Origin: an uncultured Panacagrimonas sp.
GTDB taxonomy: Bacteria; Pseudomonadota; Gammaproteobacteria; Nevskiales; Nevskiaceae
Reading direction: 5' to 3'
Assembly: GCA_946481265.1 (NCBI GenBank)
Contig: CAMLNE010000100.1
Location: forward strand, 1-11,849
Length of the DNA: 11,849 nt
In this document: positions 1-6,591 of the stretch, in pieces
Layout of the letters: every line of letters begins with the position of its first letter
Numbering within the stretch: position 1 is the first letter of the stretch
Translations under genes and position numbers: made by a program
The notes under the pieces: model-generated
Seen by the model: the letters and a program-made list of their open reading frames with translations, nothing else
Told to the model about the DNA's origin: nothing
Databases searched by the model: none

Positions 1-1393
1 CGATCCAGGCGTCGGGGTTGAGCTGACGGACGGTCAGCGTCGAGAGCACGTTGGAGTCGCCGTCGCCCTTGATGGCCTTGAGCAGCAGGGCAAAGCTGGT
101 GCCGTTGCCACCGTCGCGCCCGCCGGCGATGTTGATGCCGTTGCCGAGCAGGCCGAGTGCCGCGAGGTCACGGTTGGAACTGCCCGAGCCGCTGCCACCC
201 ACCGCGCCCAGCGCCTGGACCGCCGCAAGGCTGGCGGGGTCGAGCAGACCGGCTGCGGCGATCTTGTCGCCGTTGAACACCGCCCAGTCGATGCCCAGTG
301 AACTGGACTTGCTGGCACTGACCTCCGCGATGATGCCTTCGACCAGCACCTGCGCGCGGCGGATGTCGAGCTGCGCGATGACATCGCGGATCTGGCGCAT
401 GGTCTTGGGCGGCGCGGTGATGATCAGCGCGTTGGTGTCCTTGTCCGCCAATACGCGCACGCCGTTGGCATTGGGTCCCGACGGGGCCGTGGTTGCCGGC
501 GTCGCCGTGCCAGCGCCGCCAGCGCCCGAGCCCTGGTTAACCTGCTGGGCATAACCCTCGAGGATCGGCGCGAGGTTCTCGGCGCTGGCGTACTTCAGGT
601 AGACCACCTGGGTGGCGCCATCCTCGCCGACCGGCATGTCCAGCTGCTTGATGATGTCGAGCAGCTTGACCCGCTCGCTGCGATCGCCGCCGATCAGCAC
701 CGAGTTGGAGCGCTCGTCGGCAATGACTGCGACCGGCCGCTGCGTAGGATCCTGCTGAGCCTGCTTGTCGCCCTGCGACAGGGCGGTGAGCACGCGTACC
801 ACCTCGGCGGCCGAGGCGTATTCCAGCTTGATGATCTCGATGCCGCGATCGCCGGACTGGTCGATCTGGCGGATCAGTCGCTCAAGTCGGACCACGTTCG
901 CCGCACGATCCGAGATGATCAGCATGTTGCTGGCCGCGTACGCCGCGAGGTGTCCCCACTGCGGCACCAGCGGGCGCAGGATCGGCACGAGCTGCGCGGC
1001 CGAGACGTTCTGGATCGGATAGACGTGCGTCACCACCTCGTCGATCGGCAGGCCCGAACCGCTCGAGTTGTAGCTGCCACCGTCCTGGCGCGCGTTGGTC
1101 TCGGGAACGATCTTGATCGTGTCGCCTGAGGGGATGGCGGCGAAGCCCTGGACCTGCAGGACGGCCAGGAAGGTCTCGTAGAGCCCGTCCTCGTCCATCG
1201 GGCTGGCCGAGATCACCGTTACCTTGCCCTTGACCCTTGGATCGACGATGAAATTGCGGCCGGTGACCTCGCTGACCGTCTGGATCAGGGTGGCGATGTC
1301 GGCGTCCTTCAGGTTGAGCGTGACCTCCGCGCGCGCGGTGGTGCCCAGCGCGAGGAGCAGCACCGCCAGCATTCCCCTGAGCAGGTTCTTCAT
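1..1393 (-). CDS. gspD: Type II secretion system secretin GspD (partial, C-terminus beyond left edge)
   Basis: GspD forms the multimeric outer-membrane channel through which folded exoproteins leave the periplasm in type II secretion. The frame opens with ATG at 1393 and stays open for 464 codons to the window edge. Full-length GspD is usually about 650-750 residues, so most of the membrane-embedded secretin domain is missing here. Residues 1-22 look like a Sec signal peptide (MKNLLRG, a Leu/Ala core, then ARA-E). The N0 domain follows (about 23-100, with NFIVDPRVKGKVTV). N1, N2 and N3 follow at about 118-180, 184-252 and 262-345, each with a KH-like 'V.Y.(K/Q).ASA' start. N3 carries the usual Gly/Ser/Thr/Pro-rich insert (285-310). 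The secretin domain begins near VLVEGIIAEV (349-358). The ATG lies 5 bases after the gspC stop with no clear Shine-Dalgarno, which suggests translational coupling. The last visible residues depart from the family consensus (see findings). Confidence 0.95.
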   Translation of the reverse strand, partial: MKNLLRGMLAVLLLALGTTARAEVTLNLKDADIATLIQTVSEVTGRNFIVDPRVKGKVTVISASPMDEDGLYETFLAVLQVQGFAAIPSGDTIKIVPETNARQDGGSYNSSGSGLPIDEVVTHVYPIQNVSAAQLVPILRPLVPQWGHLAAYAASNMLIISDRAANVVRLERLIRQIDQSGDRGIEIIKLEYASAAEVVRVLTALSQGDKQAQQDPTQRPVAVIADERSNSVLIGGDRSERVKLLDIIKQLDMPVGEDGATQVVYLKYASAENLAPILEGYAQQVNQGSGAGGAGTATPATTAPSGPNANGVRVLADKDTNALIITAPPKTMRQIRDVIAQLDIRRAQVLVEGIIAEVSASKSSSLGIDWAVFNGDKIAAAGLLDPASLAAVQALGAVGGSGSGSSNRDLAALGLLGNGINIAGGRDGGNGTSFALLLKAIKGDGDSNVLSTLTVRQLNPDAWI

Positions 1394-1398
1394 TCGGA

Positions 1399-2283
1399 TC
1401 AGTCGAAGTTGACGTTCACGGTCTGCTGCTGCCCGCCGCGTTCCACCACCACCGAAACGCTGCTGGCCTGGCTCAGCTGTCCCAGCATCTGCAGCGCGGT
1501 ATTGGCATCGTCCAATTGTATGCCATTGACCTGCGTGACCAGATCGCCGGGACGCAGGCCCAGCGCATTGAACGCGGCCCGGTCGCGGCCGGGATAGATG
1601 CGGTAGCCGCGCAGCTGGCCGCCGTTCGAGGCCGGCTGGATCCGGATGTATTCGGCGGCCCGGGCGGGGTCGGTGAGCAGTTCCTGGCGGATGTCGGAGA
1701 GCATGCGCCCGGTGTCGGTGGCAGGAGTCTCGGGCCTCGCATTGTCCGCTGGCAGGGCGCGCGAGGGTGCGTCCTTGTTCAGGCGCAGCGTCTCGAGCTG
1801 TCCGCCACGGGCCAGGATCACGCGGTCGGGAAAAATAGCCTGCAGGCGCACGCCGCGCGTCACGTCGTCACCGATGGCGTAAGGCTTTTCCTCGCCCGCG
1901 GAGGAGGCGATCAGGGCGCGCGATCCGCGCTCGAGCGTGGCCGCCAGGATGCCCAGCAGGGTGAGATCGAGGCGGGTGTCGGGGGCATCGGCCAGCTCCG
2001 ACAGGGCCGGGTCTGCTGCGACCTGCGCCTCGCCGAACAGATGTGCCGCGGCGATGAGCTCGACATTCGGCCCCTGCGCCGTGCTCGCACCGGCGGGCCC
2101 CGGCGTCAGGGCCGGGGGACGCCACTGCAGTCCGGCGGGATCCGGCACCAGCTTCCAGGCGAGGATCGCGGCAGCGTGGGCGAGCAGGATCACCAGGGCC
2201 AGCTCGGCAAAGCGCGGGATCGAACGGGCATGGCGCTCGTAGGCGCGCTGCAGGGCAGGAGGCGTGCGAAGGCGGGACGGCAT
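1399..2283 (-). CDS. gspC: Type II secretion system inner-membrane protein GspC
   Basis: GspC links the inner-membrane platform of the type II secretion system to the GspD secretin and helps select substrates. The predicted protein has 294 residues, within the family range. A short cytoplasmic N-terminus precedes one transmembrane helix (about 27-47). Next comes a Pro-rich linker and the homology region (about 78-170) with the typical 'AHLFGEA' box (80-86) and a 'LTLLGILA' strand. The C-terminus (about 205-290) is a PDZ domain containing 'LRPGDLVTQVNGIQL'. The start at 2283 puts the membrane helix where the family has it. The frame remains open upstream to 2481, but those 66 extra residues are Arg/Ser/Pro-rich and resemble no GspC N-terminus. 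No convincing Shine-Dalgarno precedes 2283; a -10-like hexamer lies 6 bases upstream. gspD follows after 5 bases, so C and D start the operon in the standard gsp order. Confidence 0.92.
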   Translation of the reverse strand: MPSRLRTPPALQRAYERHARSIPRFAELALVILLAHAAAILAWKLVPDPAGLQWRPPALTPGPAGASTAQGPNVELIAAAHLFGEAQVAADPALSELADAPDTRLDLTLLGILAATLERGSRALIASSAGEEKPYAIGDDVTRGVRLQAIFPDRVILARGGQLETLRLNKDAPSRALPADNARPETPATDTGRMLSDIRQELLTDPARAAEYIRIQPASNGGQLRGYRIYPGRDRAAFNALGLRPGDLVTQVNGIQLDDANTALQMLGQLSQASSVSVVVERGGQQQTVNVNFD

Positions 2284-2289
2284 CGGCGG

Positions 2290-2295
2290 ATCATA
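2290..2295 (-). promoter_or_regulatory. Possible -10 hexamer of gspC (leaderless start)
   Basis: On the minus strand TATGAT (5 of 6 to TATAAT) ends 6 bases before the gspC ATG. That spacing would put the transcription start at or within a base or two of the ATG, giving a leaderless mRNA, in keeping with the missing Shine-Dalgarno. I see no good -35 at 16-18 bases, so the call rests on one hexamer. Confidence 0.3.
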
Positions 2296-2507
2296 GCTTG
2301 CGCACCATGGCGGCTGAGGTTGCCCAGCTTCGTCGGGGGACTCGGCAACCCCGCGAGGGGAGAGTAGGACGCAGCCGGCAAGAAGCGCGAAGCGCTGTGG
2401 CACGCGCGAGGGCGTCAGCTGGATAGACGTCCGCTGCTTTTTCCTGCTCCTCCTGCTCCTGTCCTGGCGCCAGCCATTCACTGGAAATCATCAAGCACAG
2501 GCAGGGT

Positions 2508-2559
2508 GCCCCATCTGTCGATGGCACCGGAATCGACTGCAGCCGGACTGCGATGGGGC
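2508..2559. other. Three-way-junction inverted repeat, possible structured RNA or cruciform
   Basis: The outer arms are GCCCCATC (2508-2515) and GATGGGGC (2552-2559), a perfect 8 bp stem. Inside are two more perfect hairpins: GTCGAT (2517-2522) with ATCGAC (2532-2537) around a 9-base loop, and GCAG (2539-2542) with CTGC (2548-2551) around a 5-base loop. Only T2516 and T2538 are unpaired at the junction. Both loops contain CCGGA, and the self-complementary CCGG could allow loop-loop pairing. The element is about 117 bases upstream of the monooxygenase ATG and 225 bases upstream of gspC. It matches no riboswitch or ribozyme core that I recognise. The pairing is read directly from the sequence; any function is inference. 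Confidence 0.4.
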
Positions 2560-2665
2560 GTGCCGCCTGGTTCGCGAGCGGTCGCTGAGAGGTCGCCACG
2601 GATGAGGGTTTCCCCGCGTATCCGCCCCCGCCGACCTGCGCGACCATCGGGGCCTGATCGCCAGT

Positions 2666-2670
2666 GGAGA
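2666..2670 (+). promoter_or_regulatory. Ribosome binding site deciding the monooxygenase start
   Basis: GGAGA stands 5 bases before ATG 2676. An in-frame GTG at 2664 would overlap this site and add only four residues, so ATG 2676 is preferred; the protein then starts MEIGAFYLP, a normal first beta-strand for the luciferase-like fold. Confidence 0.65.
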
Positions 2671-2675
2671 CAAGC

Positions 2676-3872
2676 ATGGAAATCGGTGCCTTTTATCTGC
2701 CGAGCCTTGGGCGCAAGGAAGAGATCGAGCAAGGCATGGCGGGCAAACGCACGGACCTCTACCAGCGCATGCTCGCGGAGCTTTCCGAGCAGCTTGGCTA
2801 CATGGACGAGCACGGCTATTACGGCTGCGGCACGACCGAGCACCATTTCCATATCGAGGGCGAGGAGGTCTCGACCAACCCGGTCCTGCTCAATCTCTAC
2901 TTCGGCCTGCGCACCAAGCGCATGAAGTTCGGACAGCTCGGCAATGTGCTGCCCTGCCTCAACCCGATCAATCGCGCCGAGGACATCGCGATGGCCTCGC
3001 AGATGCTGCAGGGGCGCGTGTTCGCCGGCTTCGCGCGTGGTTACCAGGCGCGCTGGGTGAACGTGCTCGGCCAGCACCATGGCCTGGGCACGCCGGGGTC
3101 GGGCGAGGACTACGAGGAGCTCAAGCGCTCACTGTTCGAGGAGCACTTCGAGATCATGATGAAGGCTTGGAAGAACGACACGTTCTCCCATCAGGGCAAG
3201 CACTGGCAGATTCCCACGGCCGGCATCAACTGGCCCGCGGCGAAGACCTCGCGCGCATTCGGTCGTGGCGTGGACGAGGATGGCACCCTGCGGGAGATCG
3301 GCATCGCCCCGGGCCTGTACAACAACCAGATCCCCGACCTGTTCATGCCCTTCGCGGTGTCCGAGCGCTCCATCCAGTGGGCGATGGAGCGCGGCGTCAT
3401 CCCGGTGACGATCCGCACCCACCCGGACATCATCAAGGCCGATTTCCTGGCTGGCCAGGAGGCGGCAAGCCGGGTCGGCAAGAACTACAAGTTCGGCCAG
3501 GGCATGGCGATGAGCCGCGAGATCATCGTGGCGGATACCGACGCCGAGGCCGAGGCCATCGCGCGCGACGCCGGTGCCTTCATCTGGTGCAACTTCTTCC
3601 AGCCCTTCGGCTTCAATGCGGCGGTCGCGACACCCGAAGAGAAAAACCCCTTCACGGTGCCGAACAGCTTCGAGACGATCTCGGAGCGCGGCCTGGTCAT
3701 CCACGGCAGCCCCGACACGGTCAACCGCAAGCTGGAGAAGCTGTTCAAGAGCCTGCCGGTCGACTATTTCTGGCTGTTCATCTACAACCACGTGCCGCAC
3801 GCGCAGCTCATGCGCAGCTTCGAGCTGATGACCACGCGGGTCTGGCCGAACTTCACCAGCAAGATCCGTTGA
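2676..3872 (+). CDS. LLM-class flavin-dependent oxidoreductase (luciferase-like monooxygenase)
   Basis: The 398-residue protein has the bacterial luciferase-like (TIM-barrel) pattern. It starts with a MEIGAFYLP strand, then a helix ending in the family box GTTEHHFH (52-59). Next comes 'GQLGNVLPCLNPINRAEDI' (86-104), followed by 'ASQMLQGRVFAGFARGY', which carries the usual 'D..S.GR...G.GRG' region in altered form. Family members oxidise small organic substrates with O2 and a reduced flavin (FMNH2 or F420H2), usually supplied by a separate reductase; none is encoded in this window. The substrate cannot be told from sequence. It is the first gene of a plus-strand unit; the crotonase gene starts one base after its stop. 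I see no signal peptide, so it is probably cytoplasmic. The family call is firm. Subfamily (alkanal, alkanesulfonate, cyclic ketone, terpenoid or F420-type) is open. Confidence 0.88.
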   Translation: MEIGAFYLPSLGRKEEIEQGMAGKRTDLYQRMLAELSEQLGYMDEHGYYGCGTTEHHFHIEGEEVSTNPVLLNLYFGLRTKRMKFGQLGNVLPCLNPINRAEDIAMASQMLQGRVFAGFARGYQARWVNVLGQHHGLGTPGSGEDYEELKRSLFEEHFEIMMKAWKNDTFSHQGKHWQIPTAGINWPAAKTSRAFGRGVDEDGTLREIGIAPGLYNNQIPDLFMPFAVSERSIQWAMERGVIPVTIRTHPDIIKADFLAGQEAASRVGKNYKFGQGMAMSREIIVADTDAEAEAIARDAGAFIWCNFFQPFGFNAAVATPEEKNPFTVPNSFETISERGLVIHGSPDTVNRKLEKLFKSLPVDYFWLFIYNHVPHAQLMRSFELMTTRVWPNFTSKIR

Positions 3873-3873
3873 G

Positions 3874-4620
3874 ATGGACCCGTCGCTGATCCTGCGCACG
3901 CAGTCGGGCCGCGTCGCCACGCTTACTCTCAACCGGCCGGACAAGCTCAATGCACTGAACGCCGCGGTGTTCGCTGCGCTGAAAGCGGAGCTCGAAAGCC
4001 TGGCCCAGGACGAGAGTGTCGGCTGCGTGGTGCTGGCGGGGGCCGGTCGCAGTTTCTGCGCCGGGCACGATCTGGGCGATCTCGCCGCCGGTACGGCGCT
4101 GGAATCGCGCTATGCGGAGGCGCAGACCATCGACCTGCTCGAGGCACTGCCCAAGCCGACCATCGGACGCCTGCAGGGACACTGCCTGACCGGCGGCCTC
4201 GAGCTGGCCCTCGGCTGTGATCTGCTCGTGGCGGCGAGCGACACGAAGATCGGCGACACGCACGCGAAGTGGGGTCTGGTGCCGGTGTGGGGCTTGTCGG
4301 TGCGCCTGCCGGAACGCGTCGGGGTGCCGATGGCCCGGCAACTGATGTTCACCAGCCGTGTGCTCGACGGCCAGGCTGCGCAGGCGATCGGCCTGGTTGA
4401 CCTCGCCGTGCCCGCGGCCGAACTCGATGCCCGTATCGCGGCGCTGGCTGCCGAGATTGCCGCCAATTCCGCCGAGAGCCATCGCATCAACAAGGCGCTG
4501 CTGGCCGCGGGCCGCGAGAAAACGCGCAGCCAGGCGCTGCGCTTCGAACGCGACATGCCGTTCGGCCAGCCTTCCGATAGTGCGCAGCGCCTGGAAGCGG
4601 CGCGCAGGCCGCCCCGCTGA
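3874..4620 (+). CDS. Enoyl-CoA hydratase/isomerase (crotonase) family protein
   Basis: The 248 residues carry the crotonase fold. The N-terminus has 'VATLTLNRPDKLNALN' (15-29), the CoA-binding and oxyanion-hole segment is 'FCAGHDL' (61-67), and the second oxyanion loop is 'LTGGLELALGCD' (105-116). E110 matches Glu144 of rat mitochondrial enoyl-CoA hydratase. The second catalytic acid, Glu164 in that enzyme, falls on H130 in 'IGDTHAKWGLVP'. Standard water addition to enoyl-CoA normally uses both glutamates, so isomerase, hydrolase, C-C lyase or another thioester chemistry is at least as likely. The ATG at 3874 follows the monooxygenase TGA by one base, so the two are almost certainly cotranscribed and translationally coupled. 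The last 20 or so residues are Arg/Ala-rich and may be poorly ordered. Family certain, reaction unknown. Confidence 0.88.
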   Translation: MDPSLILRTQSGRVATLTLNRPDKLNALNAAVFAALKAELESLAQDESVGCVVLAGAGRSFCAGHDLGDLAAGTALESRYAEAQTIDLLEALPKPTIGRLQGHCLTGGLELALGCDLLVAASDTKIGDTHAKWGLVPVWGLSVRLPERVGVPMARQLMFTSRVLDGQAAQAIGLVDLAVPAAELDARIAALAAEIAANSAESHRINKALLAAGREKTRSQALRFERDMPFGQPSDSAQRLEAARRPPR

Positions 4621-4624
4621 CGGC

Positions 4625-4661
4625 TCCAGGTTCGAAGATTCCAGGTTCCCTGTTCCGGTTC
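4625..4661 (+). repeat. Short tandem-like repeat in the 58-base gap before the hydrolase gene
   Basis: TCCAGGTTC occurs at 4625-4633 and again at 4640-4648, a 15-base period; a degenerate third copy, TCCGGTTC, is at 4654-4661. The repeats lie just upstream of the hydrolase ATG and leave only a weak AGAGA (4668-4672) as a ribosome binding site. No function can be read from them. Confidence 0.5.
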
Positions 4662-4678
4662 ACAACCAGAGACTCTCC

Positions 4679-5734
4679 ATGATCGACAATCCCTATTACT
4701 CGCAGCAGGTCCACGGCCCCTACGAAATTCATGAACTGGGTGACTTCGTGCTGGAGGCCGGCGGCACGATCCGCGCTTGCAAGCTGGCCTATTCCACCTT
4801 CGGCAAGCTCAACGCCGCCAAGGACAACGCGATCCTGATCACCACCTGGTATTCGGGCACCAGCAAGGTCATGGAACAGGGGTACGTGGGAGAGGGCCGT
4901 GCGATCGACCCGTCGAAGTACTTCATCGTGATCGTCAACCAGATCGGCAGCGGGCTGTCGAGCTCGCCGCACAACACGCCGTTCCCGGGCGGGATGGGGA
5001 ATTTCCCGAAGGTCAGCATCGGCGACGACGTACGCGCGCAGCACAAGCTGCTCACCGACAGGTTCGGGATCCGCTCGCTGGTGCTGGTGACCGGTGGTTC
5101 GATGGGCGCCCAGCAGACCTACGAGTGGGCCGTGCGCTATCCCGACATGGTGCAGCGCGCCGCTCCCATGGCCGGGACGGCGCGCAACACCGCCCATGAC
5201 GCGATGTACACCGAGACGCTGATCGAGGCCATCACCTCCGACCCTGGTTTCAACAAGGGCTGGTATGCCTCCGGTTCGGACGTCCGGGAGGGTCTGCTTC
5301 GCCACGCCCGGATCTGGGGCGTCATGGGCTGGAGCACGGAGTTCTACCAGCAGGAACGGCACAAGGCGCTGGGCTTCTCCTCGGCGGACGATTTCGTCAC
5401 CAACTTCCTGAACGGCTATTTCGGGGTGATGGACCCCAACGATCTGCTTTGCATGGCACGAAAGTGGCAGCAGGGCGATGTCAGTCGGCATACCGGTGGT
5501 GATCTGGCGGCGGCGCTCGGGCGCATCAAGGCCAAGACCTTCGTGATGCCGATCGATACCGACATGTTCTTCCCGCCCGCGGACTGCGAGCGCGAGCAGA
5601 AGCTGATTCCAGGCAGCGAAGTCCGCCCGATCCGCAGCATCGACGGGCATCTTGCGCTGTTCGGCGCCGACCCCGGATTCGCACCCCAGGTCGACGCGCA
5701 TCTGCGCGAACTGCTGGCCAGCCCGGTGAAGTAG
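4679..5734 (+). CDS. Alpha/beta-fold hydrolase of the homoserine O-acetyltransferase (MetX)-like family
   Basis: The 351-residue protein has the alpha/beta hydrolase layout of the MetX group. The nucleophile elbow 'TGGSMGAQ' gives Ser141, 'PIDTDMFFPP' gives the acid (Asp295 most likely, Asp293 possible), and 'SIDGHLALFG' gives His324. True homoserine transacetylases have a conserved 'NVLGGC.G' loop at the substrate site. Here the matching place reads 'VNQIGSGLSSSP' (86-97), without the GGC. I therefore call it a hydrolase or acyltransferase of unknown substrate, not MetX. The frame is open back to 4358, but ATG 4679 is chosen because the family N-terminus begins there and the earlier part would overlap the crotonase gene. 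It is third in the plus-strand unit, 58 bases after the crotonase stop. No signal peptide is seen, so it is likely cytoplasmic. It may release an ester or thioester product of the preceding steps. Confidence 0.85.
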   Translation: MIDNPYYSQQVHGPYEIHELGDFVLEAGGTIRACKLAYSTFGKLNAAKDNAILITTWYSGTSKVMEQGYVGEGRAIDPSKYFIVIVNQIGSGLSSSPHNTPFPGGMGNFPKVSIGDDVRAQHKLLTDRFGIRSLVLVTGGSMGAQQTYEWAVRYPDMVQRAAPMAGTARNTAHDAMYTETLIEAITSDPGFNKGWYASGSDVREGLLRHARIWGVMGWSTEFYQQERHKALGFSSADDFVTNFLNGYFGVMDPNDLLCMARKWQQGDVSRHTGGDLAAALGRIKAKTFVMPIDTDMFFPPADCEREQKLIPGSEVRPIRSIDGHLALFGADPGFAPQVDAHLRELLASPVK

Positions 5735-5745
5735 GGCGGGGCACT

Positions 5746-5786
5746 GCCCGGTGCGCGGGGGGAAACGCTTCCCCAGCGCGCCGGGC
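5746..5786. terminator. Long hairpin between convergent genes, probable bidirectional terminator
   Basis: GCCCGGTGCGC (5746-5756) pairs with GCGCGCCGGGC (5776-5786) through 11 positions, one of them G-T. After one mismatch the stem continues with GGGGGA opposite TTCCCC around a five-base loop. It fills the 57-base gap between the hydrolase stop (5734) and the stop of the convergent DUF2937 gene (5792). There is no T-run on either side, so it may act by structure alone or with Rho. Confidence 0.6.
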
Positions 5787-5791
5787 GGGAA

Positions 5792-6307
5792 TCAGAACGT
5801 CGAGCGGCGATCGGACCCCCAGGCCAGGCGCAGCAGGGCGAACACCAGTTCGAGCAGCACCACGGCGATCAGCATGAAAACGGCGCCGGCGATCACCGCC
5901 TGCTGGTTCAGGAGCAGGCCGAAGGAATAGCTGTGCCGCGTTTCGTCCACCAGCTCGCGGTCGGCGCGGGTGGCAATGAACAGCAACTGCTGCGGCAGCG
6001 CCGCGGTTGCAAGTTGCGACTTCTCGTTGGCGAAGCGCTGGAAGCGGCGATAGAGCTTTTCGATGGCCTGGCCTTCGGCGTGGAAAGTGGTGTCGGCGCT
6101 GCGCTCGTGCTTCTCGATCAGCGCCTCCATCGAGCCGCCATGGAACCGGTCCGCGATGTCCTGGAAGGGCGTCAGGTTGGTCTGCACCTCGATGAAGTGC
6201 GCGTCCAGCCGCTTCTCGTACTGGTCGACGAAGTTCGGCAGCTGGATGCCGACCAGCAGGGCGGTCGCGGCCATCGCGAGCAGCAGAAGACGGGGAATAA
6301 GGCTCAT
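5792..6307 (-). CDS. DUF2937 family membrane protein
   Basis: The 171-residue protein resembles the DUF2937 family, which has no established function. Residues 5-24 form one membrane helix (PRLLLLAMAATALLVG) and residues 136-160 a second (VIAGAVFMLIAVVLLELVFALL). Between them lies a hydrophilic, charged, probably helical domain with the family-like stretch 'QLPNFVDQYEKRLDAHF' (22-38), then 'DRFHGGSMEALIEKH' (53-67). The C-terminus is short and basic. By the positive-inside rule the central domain probably faces the periplasm. A good Shine-Dalgarno (AAGGGAG) sits 7 bases before the ATG. It is transcribed alone, convergent with the hydrolase gene and divergent from clpS, so its neighbours give no hint of function. 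Family membership is from recognition of the conserved N-terminal half. Confidence 0.8.
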   Translation of the reverse strand: MSLIPRLLLLAMAATALLVGIQLPNFVDQYEKRLDAHFIEVQTNLTPFQDIADRFHGGSMEALIEKHERSADTTFHAEGQAIEKLYRRFQRFANEKSQLATAALPQQLLFIATRADRELVDETRHSYSFGLLLNQQAVIAGAVFMLIAVVLLELVFALLRLAWGSDRRSTF

Positions 6308-6314
6308 GCGGGCG

Positions 6315-6321
6315 CTCCCTT
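6315..6321 (-). promoter_or_regulatory. Ribosome binding site of the DUF2937 gene
   Basis: AAGGGAG on the minus strand lies 7 bases before the ATG at 6307, supporting that start. It is part of a small inverted repeat, CTCCC-TT-GGGAG (6315-6326). Confidence 0.6.
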
Positions 6322-6591
6322 GGGAGTGGGCGAGAGGGCGGTCGAACCTCGCGGCAATCGATAGCCTTTGCGGGAAGGATGAAGCGGGACTGAACCTTGG
6401 TCGTCATTGCATGGACCCGATCCAGTACCGCACCGATGACGATGATTCGCAAGGGGCTCGGGGCCCGCCTGCGGGCGGGATGTTCCCCCGGGCCGTCCAG
6501 ATCCGGTGGATGCGAGTGCGCGCGCATCGTCGACAGCGACCGTGAAGCGGGAACGAGTTGCCGGATGCGGGGTCATTCCCATGGTCCCGAC

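Larger units (their letters stand above)
2284..2675. other. Divergent intergenic region between gspC and the monooxygenase gene
   Basis: These 392 bases separate two genes pointing away from each other and must hold the start signals of both units. I find no credible coding frame: the open frames here are Arg/Pro/Ser-rich shadows. Visible contents are the -10-like hexamer next to gspC, a pyrimidine-rich tract with repeated CTCCTG units (about 2444-2462), the three-way-junction inverted repeat at 2508-2559, and a small hairpin GCGA/TCGC at 2574-2585. I found no convincing sigma-70 promoter for the plus-strand unit. Confidence 0.6.

Noticed and set aside
2444..2462. Minus-strand AGGAGG-like tract as a strong ribosome binding site
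   Set aside because: No start codon lies at a suitable distance on that strand; the tract is an imperfect AGGAGC repeat in the noncoding gap.
2284..2481. A 66-residue N-terminal extension of GspC starting at 2481
   Set aside because: The extension is basic and low in order, unlike any GspC N-terminus, and would push the single membrane helix about 66 residues from its normal place.
2508..2559. Known riboswitch or hammerhead ribozyme at the three-way junction
   Set aside because: The junction lacks the hammerhead core bases and the conserved loops of the purine, TPP and c-di-GMP classes; it is kept only as an unassigned structure.
4358..4678. A 107-residue N-terminal extension of the alpha/beta hydrolase starting at 4358
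   Set aside because: It overlaps the crotonase gene out of frame, is Arg/Ala/Ser-rich, and the family N-terminus begins at the ATG at 4679.
4487..5701. A 404-codon minus-strand open frame opposite the alpha/beta hydrolase
   Set aside because: Shadow of a well-supported gene; composition is Arg/Val/Gly-rich with no family resemblance.
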